Numbered from the stretch's first letter, positions 21,166 to 31,439 are shown. The stretch is 60,000 nucleotides of DNA from Polytrichum commune (GCA_950295325.1 OX485803.1:14696001-14756000); one strand, 5' to 3'. Numbers and translations are program-made. The notes: generated by a model from the letters alone, not told the origin.

Positions 21166-22725
21166 ATGGTGCAAACTAGGAGCCGATATTATCGATCTCC
21201 ATCACCAGATTACTTGGAGGACGTGCATACCACAAATCTTGAGCCAGAGGTAGATACCAATGAGGCTTTTGAGCCTATTTCGGCGTTGGACACTACTAGT
21301 AGGCTTCGGATTTGGAGTGTCGGCACGTTCGACGAAATGGAGGACGATCGCCACAATTCAGTGCGTGATCGGTTTTCAGGTCGAGCTGGGGGCATTTCCT
21401 TGCCCGATTGGAAACTCTGGTTTCGTACCTGGATTAAGGAGAAACGCCAAAGGTCTTCCAATTTCAATGATTGGTATGCCTTTGAACTTCTGCCTCAGCA
21501 TTTGGAGTATGAGGCACTCCAAACTTACGAACGCTGGACAGAGGGTCATCAGCGACAACTTCGGGAGGTGGAGCAGTATTGGGAGGCCCGGGTTAAGCTT
21601 ATTTCAGCCCTTAAAGATGGGGCGGTTGCTACCTTAGCTCCACCCACCTTAAAGGAGGAGGAATCGCCGGAGGAGTCTAAGGACAAAGAACTGGCACTTG
21701 GGCCAATAGTGGCTGGCAGTAGCACGGCTACCCTTTCACGGATGACACGTGTTACACAGGCAGCATTGACGGTTGTTGGTCCACCACCTCCATTTAATCC
21801 CCTTGCTGAATTTGTTGCACATTTGGAGGTGGAGTATGGTGGATTTCGGCGAGACCAGATGCAGCGCATTCAGGATTTCCGCCGAGAGAATGATGATACT
21901 CCACGGACCATGTATACGCGACTCGCACGCTTTGCTGTTGAGTCGGGAGGTGTTTTTGCTGAGAGTCAGCTTGTCAAATTTTTTTTGTCTAAGATTGACA
22001 AGCGGCTACCTGAGTTGGCATCACCTCGGATTATCCTCGACTACGAAGGCAGAGCTACGCTTGCACAAGCGTTTGCCGTGGTTGAGAGATGTGATCGGGC
22101 TCTCTGTCAACACGATGCCATAGACATGGTATCTTGGATGACAGAGAGTACGAAATCAAGAAGAATTGTCACAACTACTAGTAGTTTAGCTGAGACTCAA
22201 CCCGTTAAGGAGCAAAAGATTTTGCATTGTTGGGGTTGTGGAGAAGCTGGTCATTCGAAGAATGATCCCAATTGTCCTAAGAAGAAGAAAACTCAGCCTT
22301 TGGAAAAATTAAAACAAAAGATGGAACTAGTAAAGGCATGGGACAATTCTAAGAAGAGACAATTGAAATGTAACCATTGTGGTGGCACTAATCACGATGT
22401 GGATCATTGTTTCCAACTTCATCCTGAGATGCGGCCTGCCAGTTATGTCACTGGAAAGTCTCCAAGGGAGCAGAGTCTTGAGGCTAAGGTGGCAGAGCTT
22501 GAGCAAAAGCTCAAATCTTCTGCATCTTTTGCCCAGATTTCTGAACCGCATGCGGGTGGTGGCACCTCGGGTTCGGACATGTATATGTTTGGAGCAGCTG
22601 GAGAGGTGGTGGCGGCGGCTTTTACTCGCTCACAAACATTGGCAGATGCGGTGGCTTTCACAAGTGGTGGTAGCAACGAGGTGTCACATCCTCGCCATGC
22701 CGGACCAGCGGATCAAATTGGTTAA
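21166..22725 (+). CDS. gag: Retrotransposon gag polyprotein (519 aa)
   Basis: Structural protein that forms the virus-like particle and binds element RNA. Residues about 200-305 (from PPPPFNPLAEFVAHLE to VVERCDRALC) look like a gypsy capsid region. Two zinc knuckles follow: CWGCGEAGHSKNDPNC, with one extra residue before the last Cys, and CNHCGGTNHDVDHC, the classic CX2CX4HX4C. A coiled-coil-like stretch (LEAKVAELEQKLKS) lies near the C-terminus. The start is the first ATG of the long frame (MVQTRSRYYRS), and no clear ribosome context is needed to choose it. The frame is intact and ends with TAA at 22723. Downstream pol is in the same frame, so the TAA is either a real gag stop passed by readthrough or a decay stop. 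Confidence 0.9.
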   Translation: MVQTRSRYYRSPSPDYLEDVHTTNLEPEVDTNEAFEPISALDTTSRLRIWSVGTFDEMEDDRHNSVRDRFSGRAGGISLPDWKLWFRTWIKEKRQRSSNFNDWYAFELLPQHLEYEALQTYERWTEGHQRQLREVEQYWEARVKLISALKDGAVATLAPPTLKEEESPEESKDKELALGPIVAGSSTATLSRMTRVTQAALTVVGPPPPFNPLAEFVAHLEVEYGGFRRDQMQRIQDFRRENDDTPRTMYTRLARFAVESGGVFAESQLVKFFLSKIDKRLPELASPRIILDYEGRATLAQAFAVVERCDRALCQHDAIDMVSWMTESTKSRRIVTTTSSLAETQPVKEQKILHCWGCGEAGHSKNDPNCPKKKKTQPLEKLKQKMELVKAWDNSKKRQLKCNHCGGTNHDVDHCFQLHPEMRPASYVTGKSPREQSLEAKVAELEQKLKSSASFAQISEPHAGGGTSGSDMYMFGAAGEVVAAAFTRSQTLADAVAFTSGGSNEVSHPRHAGPADQIG

Positions 22726-23940
22726 GCACGTTTATCTCTTTCATTTGGATTGGTAAACACCACTGTTGTTGGGGCTAAAAACCCTGTACCTTTGAGAGAT
22801 GGGGATTCCATCTCGAAGGATGTTACGCAGGCATTGGCATATAAAATTCTCCATATGCCAATTTTCTCGGGTTCGGAATTTATGGCTTCGGATTTCAAGT
22901 CTGCTGCAGTTTTTCATTTAGCTGGGAGAATATTAGAAGGTAAGGCGGATTTGTCATCCCTTCAAGTATCCCAAGCTGTGGTTGACGTACCTGTGGCTGA
23001 GGAGGTGGAGGACTTAGCCAATTTGCGAGCAAGTCTTGCGGATGCGGCGATCATTGCTTTTGGTAAGCAAATTGATATTCCTCCATCATCAATTTCAGCA
23101 GTGGATACGTCATTTTCGAATTTTGCGGCGGGAGCGGCATATCTTGCAGACATTTCTGCAAGGCTTGTTCGCGAACGGCATAATTTGCAACCTGGAGTTG
23201 TACGGCTGGTGAACGACAAATCCTTGTTCGTCGTTTCACGCACGGATATGCCTACTATCCGTGCTACACCACTGAGAGTTATGATGGATTCCGGTGCTCA
23301 ACCGGTTATGATTGGCAAAGGACTTGCAGACAGTCTTGGATTGACGCCAGCAAACTTAGATCCTTGCCCATTCACTATTGTGACTTCAGTAGGGGGCACT
23401 GAACGTGCAACATGTTATACCAAGGCACCTCTACGTTTGATTTCTAATGTGGGGGCAGGGCCTATCTACACTCATTTGTCAATGAAGTGTGTTGTTACTA
23501 ATGCTACCAACTATGATATACTTGTTGGTCAGCAAGCTCTTTATCCACTTGGCTTTGGTTTGGATAATTGGACGGAAGAGGCATGGATCCGACCGGGATG
23601 GTCTTTTGGAGATGGGCGGAAGGTATTTATTCCTGTCACATTTGCAGCCACTTCTATGACTATGGTTGCGGAGGCAATGTTTGGTTGCAGCGGTATAGTT
23701 GCGGATTTGCCTTGTGCTCCAGTTTTGTTGGAGGAAACATTGGACTACGCTTGTAATGCAGCAAAACAACAATTTTTATCATTTTTACAAATTCCTGCTC
23801 GACATTTCAAGGATCCACCTCCACCATGGCGTACTCCTAAGGAGTTATCCGATCATTGTCGACACATTGTAGCGGATTTGGAGCTTGAAGAGACATCTCC
23901 AACTTCATCTTCATTTCCTTTTGCTCAACCCATTCGTTGG
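22726..23940 (+). pseudogene. pol segment: N-terminal region and aspartic protease
   Basis: This continues the gag frame after one TAA. There is no ATG near the beginning; the frame opens ARLSLSFG. The first ~165 residues have no recognised domain. A retropepsin-like protease follows: the catalytic triad is in MMDSGAQPVMIG (Asp codon 23287-23289), then a flap-like TSVGGTERATC and the YDILVGQQALY segment typical of the protease C-terminal part. The protease would cut Gag-Pol into mature proteins. About 130 residues of linker connect it to the methyltransferase in the same open frame. Confidence 0.85.
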
Positions 23941-24924
23941 CAACCATCACCTGAAGGTATTGTCCTTGTGGAGATCTTTGGGGGGATTGGCACAGGTTTG
24001 GCGGCAGTGTTGGAGGCTGGAATTACAATTAGGCGATATATTCATGTGGACAATGGATATATAGCCAACAGAGCCGTCCGACACCACATCCAACAATTGT
24101 TGTTGAGATACCCCGCACAATTGTCAGCCTCTGCCATTCATGGATGTTGTGGTCAACTCCCTCGAGATGTCACTATGATTAGTGATGAGGATTTGAGAAG
24201 GTTGAGCCACGTGGATTTAATTATTGCAGGATGGCCTTGTCAAGGCCATTCGCGGGCAGGAACTGGCCAAGATTTGGATGATCCCATGTCTAGTTTGTTT
24301 GCGGATTTGATGCGATTGACGCAATGGTGGTTTACCCATCAATCAACTCCGCCAGGGTACATTTTTGAAAATATACCCTTATTGGGTGATACCCAGCGCA
24401 AAGTGATGAAGGATGGTGAGTACATTAACCAAATTTTGGGTACTCCAACATTTCTGGATGCTGCATCTTTGGGATCATTTGCTCATCGGCCTCGTTGGTT
24501 TTGGACCAACTTGGTACCACCTCGGGTGCTTTCAGCGGCGATTGCCCGCATTCCCCGCCTTATGGATCGCTAGGTGGATGACATATTAGATGATCATCGT
24601 GTTTCCTTGGCAGTTACCAAGGGTGACACTTTGCCATTTGCATTAATTAACAAGGTGGGAATTCCGAGAGATGCATTACCTACTTTTGTGACATATCCAC
24701 GGTCTTTTGCATTTCGATCTCGTGGACCTGGCATGGTTTGGGATTCAAAATCCCAAACTTATGAGGAGCCTACGGCAGATGAGCGGGAACGCGCCATGGG
24801 TTTTCTTACAGGTACCACGGCTGCTCATGGGCTTCAGGAAGGTCAGAGACGTTTTCTATTGGGGCAAGCTATGGATCTCAATAGCATTGTGTGGATAATT
24901 GGACTTTGTCTTGCTGCTCAATAA
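23941..24924 (+). pseudogene. C5 cytosine DNA methyltransferase domain inside pol
   Basis: The domain would methylate carbon 5 of cytosine in DNA using S-adenosylmethionine. Motif I is VEIFGGIGTGLAAVLEAG (from about 23968), the cofactor-binding loop. Motif IV is GWPCQGHSRAG with the catalytic Cys codon at 24238-24240. Motif VI is FENI (24364-24375; Ile replaces the usual Val of ENV). Motif VIII is HRPRWFWTNL, which resembles the HRARYFW stretch of DNMT3. After a TAG at 24571-24573 the same frame continues: ERERAMGFLTGTT (motif IX region), then RRFLLGQAMDLNSI (motif X, GQ for the usual GN). Domain length (about 320 aa) and motif order fit the DNMT3/DRM-like or bacterial type, not MET1. All key catalytic residues are present; the TAG between motifs VIII and IX breaks this copy. 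Confidence 0.93.
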
Positions 24925-25275
24925 CGTATGGATGACCAATTGCTTACTCTGAGGGCAGAGAACAATGGTCAGGGGATAATGGAGCCGCAATCCAAAGATC
25001 ACATGCAGGTCAATGACACCGAGGGGTTATTTTCTTTGAAACAACATGTTGCGGAAGAGCTTCGAGCTCAACGTGTTTTTTCGGCTTTGGCCCAAGAGTT
25101 TGGGAAGTTGGAAGCCCATAAAATGTTTCCACTTCTATTTCTTGGTGACACTTCATATGTGGGTAGTTGTTTAGCTACACAAACTGATTGTAGTGGAGAT
25201 GATACGCATTTGGATCCAAGTACAGATGATGGGGGCAAAGGTGTTGCCCTCTTTACGGACTAGCAATCACAGGTT
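24925..25275 (+). pseudogene. pol spacer between methyltransferase and RT (no known domain)
   Basis: A frame of 111 codons (24928-25263, MDDQLLTLRAENNGQG) lies between TAA at 24922 and TAG at 25261, in the same frame as its neighbours. It has a charged helical part (LKQHVAEELRAQRVFSALAQ) and an acidic end. I recognise no domain. It may be a linker or an N-terminal extension of RT. Confidence 0.6.
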
Positions 25276-26339
25276 GTGCTGGCACCAAGTGGCAATCCTT
25301 CTATGAAGAAGGAAACCACGGAGTTTGACGATTGGCCAATTGAAGTGGGGCCAAGGCTTACTGGTGTCGAAGCACGAAAGGTACGGGCATTTATTCGCTC
25401 TTACCGTAATTGTTTTGCCTTTAGTCTTCATGATCTTGAAGGATATAGAGGTAAACATGTTCGTATTCAACTCGAGGACGACCACCCTATTTTCAGACGG
25501 CCGTACAGACTTAGTACCTCTGAAAGGATGGGTGTTCAAACTCGATGTCAAGAGTTATTGGCAGCGGAATTGATTGAACTCTCCAATGGAAAGTATGCTT
25601 GTGCCACGGTTATACCGTCAAAGAAGGATATCTTTGGCAACTGGACGGAAAAACGGATGTGTGGTAATTATCGTCCAGTCAACCGCAAGACCAAGTCGGA
25701 TCGATATCCAATGCCGATGCCGAAGGAGTTGTTTAATGCACTGGGATTTTCTAGAATCTTCAGCACTCTGGATTTGAGGTTTGGTTATCATCAATTACCT
25801 TTGTTGTTGGGTGATCGGGTGAAGACCGCATTTTGGAGAATTGATAAAGATGGCAAGGATCAACTTTATCATTAGAAATTTTTGCCATTTGGTCTTAAGA
25901 ATGCACCAGCTGAATTTTAGCGGGTGATGGACCAATTATTGGCTGGTTTACCGTTTGCTAGATGTTACATTGATGATGTTATCATCTTTAGTAATACTCC
26001 ACAAGATCATGTAAGACATTTGCAAGCGGTATTTGAACGACTACAACGGTGGGGACTCCGTTTACATCATGGCAAATGTAAGTTTTTCCATGATCGATTA
26101 TCCTATTTAGGCCACATGATTGTTCCTGGCGGTCTTTGTGTGCAACAGGCGAAGGTGGATGCTTTGCACAAAATTCCCTCACCTAGTGATGTACTACGAC
26201 TTCGGGCATTTCTAGGATTGGCAAATTATTATAGAAGATTTGTCAAAAACTTTAGTTTGATTGCCAAACCTCTCACCATTCTCACGGAGAAGACCAACCA
26301 TGGATTTGGAGTCGGGAACAACAACATGCATTTGATACA
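25276..26339 (+). pseudogene. Reverse transcriptase of the gypsy element (broken)
   Basis: Copies element RNA into DNA. Visible RT motifs: ELIELSNGKYACATVIPSKK, RMCGNYRPVNRKT, FSTLDLRFGYHQL with the first catalytic Asp, KFLPFGLKNAPAEF, then CYIDDVIIF, the YIDD active site (25966-25977), then LSYLGHMI and FLGLANYYRRF. Two TAG stops interrupt it: 25873-25875, where family members carry Trp or similar before KFLPFG, and 25918-25920, at the Gln of the conserved AEFQRVMD block. A one-base shift near 26300 moves the frame before RNase H. Confidence 0.92.
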
Positions 26340-27857
26340 TTGAAGCAGAGGCTCGGTTCAGCGCTAGTGCTTCGACGCCCGGATGTGTCTAGAGCTTTTC
26401 AATTGCACACGGATTGGAGTGCAGTGGGATTGAGAGCGGTATTGACACAGAAAGATGAAGAGGGAAAGGAATATGTGGTGGCTTATGCATCTAGAAGCAA
26501 TAATAGTGCTGAATCTAATTATTCTTCTTATGAAGGCGAGGCCTTGGCGGCCGTTTGGGCCATTGCACATTTTCAACCTTATTTGTATAGGCAAAAGTTT
26601 ACTTTGGTGACTGATCATCAGTCTTTAAAATGGCTTATGGAATCAGATAAGCTCACCGGGAAATTTGCTAGGTGGGCATTGTTACTTCAAGAATATGACT
26701 TTGAAATTGTTCACCGAGCAGGAATTGCCAACTTGGATGCAGAGGGATTGTCTCGCAATCCAAGTCCTTCAGATGAGGATTTAACTGGAGCCAGGTGGCA
26801 TGGAGATTGTGATCGTGAGGCAGTGCCGGGTTGGCATGCTGCCACATATCTCACAATGATGTCGGGATTGGCTTCTGAGATCCTTGTGGAAGAACAAGAT
26901 GAGGAGGTTGATAAATCTGTCGTTGTTAGTGATGTGTGGGAAGACCAGTCGGTCTTGCACAAACTTCAACAATGGATATTTCCTCTAGGACTATCTGCTA
27001 TGGAGCGAGATAGAATTAGTCACCGGATAACAAGGTTTCGTTGGTCAAACAGCTTGTTATTTCGTGTGTGGCCGAACGGAACGAGGCGCATCGTTCCAAG
27101 GCCAGATCAAAGAGTTTCTTTGGTGCGGCAAGTGCACGAGGAGCTTGGACATTTTGGAGTACGAAGGACGCACTCTATGTTGCGCAACCAATATTGGTGG
27201 ACTGGTATGTATCAACAGGTTGCCACTTATATTTCTCGGTGTGAAGTATGTGACCGGGTCAGGTCAAGTTTTAATACTTTGTCACCTCAACTTCAGCCTT
27301 TACTTATTATGGGCTTGGGATATCGTTGGTCTTTGGATTTTGCCGGACCGCTTACTATCACTCCACGTGGTTCCAAGTATGTGCTTGTGATGGTGGAGCA
27401 TTTTAGTAAGTGGATTGAACTCGTGGCTCTTCCCCAAAATTCCTTAGAATTGGCGGCTATGGCATTTCTTGATCGAGTTTTGGCACGGTTTGGAGCACCT
27501 GCAGAGGTGTTGACGGATCAAGGGAGAGAATTTCTTGGATCTTTCGAGGCTTTGTGTACCAAGGCTTTGATTGATCATCGTACAACTTCCAGAGATTACC
27601 CTGAGGTAGATGGTTTAGCTGAACGAGTTGTTCAGACGGTTAAGCGCGGTCTGCGGAAGTATGGATTGCTTCATGGCAACCATCGCGATTGGGACTTGAT
27701 GTTATCATGGATAGCAATGGGTTACCGTTTCAGCAGACAAGCATCTTTGGCATCCTATAGTCCATACCAACTCTTGTATGGACGGGAACCAATTTTACCT
27801 AGCTCGGTGCAAGAGAAATTGGCTCACGTGGTAAACTTGGATGATCCAGATGTTTAG
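26340..27857 (+). pseudogene. RNase H and integrase of the gypsy element
   Basis: Open for 505 codons in a new frame. The RNase H part shows FQLHTDWSAVGLRAVLTQ, the YEGEALAAVWA Glu block and LVTDHQSLKWLM. The integrase starts with an HHCC zinc domain (HEELGHFGVRRTH, then CEVC). Its DDE core has SLDFAGPL (first Asp), VLTDQGREFLG (second Asp) and DGLAERVVQTVKRGL (Glu). RNase H would degrade the RNA of the hybrid and integrase would insert the cDNA. Ends at TAG 27855-27857, inside the integrase C-terminal part, so the stop is probably secondary. Confidence 0.92.
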
Positions 27858-28415
27858 GCTCAATGTCTTCATGACCGAGCAACGTTCTTCCAAAAGGCCA
27901 TGCCTATGGCCATGGAAAACTTAAATATTGCTCAACATCGTGATACATTACGGTATGCCCGGATCCGCAGTGGAGCTTATCGGCCTCAGGTTCGTAGATT
28001 TTCCAAGGGAGATTATGTTTACTTGCAACGGGAGGCACCTACGACATTGGATGTCAAGGCTGGGCGCACGTAAAAGATGTCAAGGCTGGGCGCACGTGTC
28101 TTGCCAAGTGGTATATTATTGCTTGAAGGCAAGGATGGACGGGAATGTCGTGAGCATTCAAAGAATTGTGCTCCATGTCATCTTCCCATCGACGGCTCTG
28201 TGCATCCCGAGTTGGCGGTTGTACCACAGGGTCTGCCTTGTTATGTTTGTGGAGAGAAGAAAGGAGCTGCAACAATATTATTGTGCGACCAATGTCAATG
28301 TGGATGGCACATGGCATGTTTGACACCTCCCCTTTTTAGTCTTCCTTCTGGCAATTGGGTTTGTCCTCGTTGTCGGAAAGCCTCTCATTCCGTGGCCGTT
28401 AATGGTCATGATTGA
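27858..28415 (+). pseudogene. Integrase C-terminus and PHD finger
   Basis: The first part (AQCLHDRATFFQKAMPMAME, then RRFSKGDYVYLQREAP) is the usual end of a gypsy integrase. A 26-bp tandem duplication at 28050-28097 shifts the frame. The second frame continues VLPSGILLLEGKDGRE, NCAPCHLPIDG and a PHD finger at 28239-28373: CYVC, then ILLCDQCQCGWHMACL, then WVCPRC, which gives the C4HC3 pattern. PHD fingers usually bind histone H3 tails, so this could guide integration to certain chromatin, in the place where chromoviruses carry a chromodomain. Ends TGA at 28413. Confidence 0.85.
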
Positions 28416-28739
28416 GAATTTTGTGGATGTTTACCACATGTTTTAGTGGTGAAGTTGTTATTTAGTTGGTTGGAAATTTTATGGGATTAAAACCACATTG
28501 AAAGAGTTATCCAAGAATTCAACATTAATTGTTGAAGGCGATTAAGGATGAGGCTCACATTACACCCAGCCTACAGTTCTTGGATTACTTTGTCAATCAC
28601 GAGTTTAATTCCTTCGATTACTACTACCCAATTAAATATGTATAGATGTAGCAACAACTTCATCATGTTCAACAACTCTACCGATGAGTGTGTTTGTTCC
28701 TAGCCGATTGGAGGGGCTCCTTATCTGCTAGTGGGGGCA

Positions 28740-28846
28740 CTTGAAGAGGTGGTTGTTTAGCATTTTAGTTTGCTATTTTATTTTGCTAATTGATGTTGAC
28801 AACGACACTCGATCTGTTGTGTTTAACGATCTTAGTTTACACGACA
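28740..28846 (+). repeat. 107-bp segment X1 before the 3' LTR, with PPT-like tract in front
   Basis: It starts CTTGAAGAGGTGGTTG and ends CTTAGTTTACACGACA. It is repeated with one mismatch after the 3' LTR at 29283-29389. A G-rich tract GTGGGGG at 28731-28737 just before it resembles a polypurine tract, although such tracts normally touch the LTR. Confidence 0.85.
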
Positions 28847-28848
28847 GC

Positions 28849-29281
28849 TGTCACGTGAGGTGACATCGGGGGCTAAGTTATGTCAATTTAGGAGTAAATA
28901 AACTCCATTAGGAGTCCATGTGTGTTGGGATGAGTAATGGACTCCATTGGGAGTCCTAGTTAGTTGTTCATCCACTCCATGGATGAACTCCACATAGGAT
29001 TGGGGTTGTATGGAGAGGAAGGCCTCTTGACTTGCCATTGTTGTCAAGTCAAGTCTTGTGAGTGTGTTTTGAGAGAGAGAGAGAGCTTGTTGTCGCTTTC
29101 TCATGGCTATGGTGTAGTAGATTATGAGTAAAGCCTTTGCATTTTTTCTCCACCACTTGCACTCTTGGATTCTCCCTTCGTGGAGTGAGAGATAGCTTGA
29201 CTCTTGTGTGTGAATTTCAGAGTTTCTTAAGCTTTGTAAGAAGACATTTTAGTTTCTTAAGGTTGGAGAGAGAAACCCTCA
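28849..29281 (+). repeat. 3' LTR (end altered)
   Basis: It begins TGTCACGTGAGGTGACATC and is homologous to the 5' LTR up to CCCTCAT. The last ~12 bp expected from the 5' copy are replaced by segment X2, which joins at a CTTGA shared by both sequences. Confidence 0.85.
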
Positions 29282-29282
29282 T

Positions 29283-29389
29283 CTTGAAGAGGTGGTTGTT
29301 TAGCATTTTAGTTTGCTATTTTATTTTGCTAATTGATGTTGACAACGACACTCGATCTGTTGTGTTTAACAATCTTAGTTTACACGACA
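29283..29389 (+). repeat. 107-bp segment X2 after the 3' LTR
   Basis: Nearly exact copy of 28740-28846 (one G/A difference). It is followed by unrelated sequence, not by another LTR. See the finding on the rearranged 3' end. Confidence 0.85.
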
Positions 29390-29976
29390 CAAAGGAATTT
29401 CATGAGATTTATACCTCATTTATGTTAGGCCACCCTTGTCAATGAACGACCTAAGTAATGTCTATCTCACAAGGGCAACCCAACACACGAGGGTGGACCT
29501 TGGGGTCAGTAACTATTGCACATCCTGCTAGTTGATTAACATAGTTTTGGCAACTAATACCGGGCAACCACCTTGCCTTGTTGCTCGACTATTCAACTAC
29601 TTAGTTGTTGATTAATTGCCAACTTTATTGACATACTCACCATCTAATAAGAATCTACCTTGTCGGATTCGGGAACATGCCAGGGTTAGCCCCTCCACTT
29701 AGAAAAGGTGTAATATTCATAGCCTTAACAGTGTTAATGCTTGCTCTTTGAGTTGGGGTCCCACCACTATTCCCTCGGTAAAGTGGTTATAATAAAACGT
29801 AACCTCCATAAGTTTGTAATTAATTTATCTTAATTGACCCCTTGAAGCTAACTATGAACCTTGGATACTAATTTCGAAGTCAAACAACCCACAAATAGGA
29901 ATATACATGCTACAATAGAGTTGATTGTGTTTTCATCTTGCATAACAAGTCAAAATGCAAGGCATGTAGTTGTCCC
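29390..29976. other. Intergenic, nothing recognised
   Basis: AT-rich with repeated GTCAATTAATTG-like pieces and short open frames. No gene or clear transposon ends seen. Confidence 0.4.
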
Positions 29977-30231
29977 AAGTTGCTTAAGGTCCCAAGCTAA
30001 ATCACATATGTGTTCAGTTGGGCCCCACCCCTCCCACGCCTCCTTCATTGCATGGTCTTCCTACTCGCACCTGCACTTTCATTAAAGTGATGTCAACTTG
30101 ATAATTTGTAATGTTGACCAGGTGGTTCCCAACGAGGAAGAGAGTGAGCAGGAAGACCGGGTAATGAAGGAGGCATGGGAGGAGTGGGACCCAGCCGAAC
30201 ATAAATGTGATTTAGCCCTGGGCTACTTCGG
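29977..30231. mobile_element. Foldback MITE with ~98-bp arms
   Basis: The left arm (29977-30075, with GCTAAATCACAT, CCTCCCACGCCTCCTTCATT and GGTCTTCCT) is inverted as the right arm 30134-30231. A ~58-bp loop separates them. Identity of the arms is about 80 percent. Class uncertain and no coding capacity. Confidence 0.65.
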
Positions 30232-30334
30232 ATGCATAAAAGTGATGAGAGTCAATTTATTATCAATTTAGGACTGTATGAGTGCTATTATCTCTTTCCT
30301 AAATACTATGCAATGGCTTTACGTGGAACACATA

Positions 30335-31315
30335 CAGTCTAACCTTGATAATGTCACCCTTGTTAATAGAACACCTTGATATTGTCACCTAAAAGTTTGA
30401 AACTGATTTTCATAGTGTAAAACTCCCTCGTTAAAATCCCTATCACCCTTGGTAATGTCATTATTTTTTTCCAAAATCCGTAGTGTAAATGTGATAATAC
30501 CAAGTATGGATGGGTTGTATGTGATGGTTGGATGGATAGATTGTAGTAGCCGAAAGGGTCATGCGCCGCCCCTGTGATAAATGCAATGCTATTCTTGGAA
30601 CTTGATCGTGCACCAACCTTGAACGGTGTTGTCTACACACGGCACTCAAAGGTGTTGTCTTTTCACGGCGCTGTCAAGACTTCTCTGCCTCTATGCACCC
30701 CCCCTTCCGTCACATGTGTTCAACTGTGTGTCTTTTCACGGTGTTCATGCATGTGGGCACAAGAAGAAGAAGAAGAAACCAAGGAATTTTGCTTCACGGA
30801 GCTAGAATTGGGGTTTCTGGAAGGTACTCACATTTGGGAAGTAGAGGGAGATCCCCAATTTTGTTTAGCAGAATCTGTAAACTAAGTTAGAGGGTTGTTC
30901 ATCTCTAGCCAAGGTTCTCAGATTTTCAACACTATGGAGTTGTTAGGGATGGAAAAAAATCCATGACAAACTCATTAGAATTGGTGTTGCACATTTAACA
31001 TCAACAAAACAATGTGACATTAGAAGCTTCTTTGTCTCTAGTGAGAGGTCTTTACCTGATCTCAATGACACATTATGATGTGCTCTTGTTGTAATTCACA
31101 ATTTTGAATTAGATTTTACATTCAAAAACATTGAAGTCTTGTATTTGTTATTTTCTTTTTTACATTGTAATTTTATTTTGATTTTCTACCTTTTATTTTG
31201 ATAATATCACATTATGCACAAATCTTCAAAATGTGACATTATCAAATATGTCACACCTTGTTTATATCACTCTTTTTGGTGAAACGGATGGTGTGACATT
31301 ATCAAGGTTAGACTG
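30335..31315. mobile_element. pogo/Tigger-like element with perfect 23-bp TIRs (981 bp)
   Basis: The ends are CAGTCTAACCTTGATAATGT plus CAC and their exact inverse. TA flanks both sides (30333-30334, 31316-31317). Sub-terminal copies of the AATGTCA / TGACATTATCAA theme repeat inward on both sides. A 103-codon frame (30574-30885) lies inside but has no transposase features. The left end matches the 8999 element. Confidence 0.8.
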
Positions 31316-31439
31316 TAGTAGGTTGTGGGCAGGTTATCTTTTTAGGAGTACGTAATAGCAACTTGCAAGTGTGAGGAGACTTCAATCAAAAGCATGACAA
31401 GGGATATTTTCGGGCCGTAATCGGTCAAGATCCTAGTGT

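Larger units (their letters stand above)
19512..29281 (+). mobile_element. Ty3/gypsy LTR retrotransposon carrying a C5 DNA methyltransferase and a PHD finger (defective)
   Basis: A 9.8-kb element on the plus strand. Order: 5' LTR, leader (19959-21165), gag (21166-22725), protease, DNA methyltransferase, spacer, reverse transcriptase, RNase H, integrase, integrase C-terminal region, PHD finger (to 28415), 3' untranslated part, 3' LTR. RT before integrase makes it Ty3/gypsy type. The gag and pol frames are the same apart from single stops, and one frameshift lies near 26300. The LTRs are about 93 percent identical by hand count (about 29 differences in 435 bp), so the insertion is not recent. 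Capture of methyltransferases by retrotransposons is known from charophytes and dinoflagellates (de Mendoza and colleagues, 2018). This is a related arrangement with an added PHD finger. It cannot move now without help in trans. Confidence 0.95.

Noticed and set aside
21549-22676. Minus-strand frames over gag
   Set aside because: Shadows of the intact gag frame.
19512-29281. Stops as programmed readthrough signals
   Set aside because: At least two TAG codons fall inside conserved RT blocks, and a frameshift and a 26-bp duplication are also present, so decay explains them better. Only the gag/pol TAA at 22723 could be a real signal.
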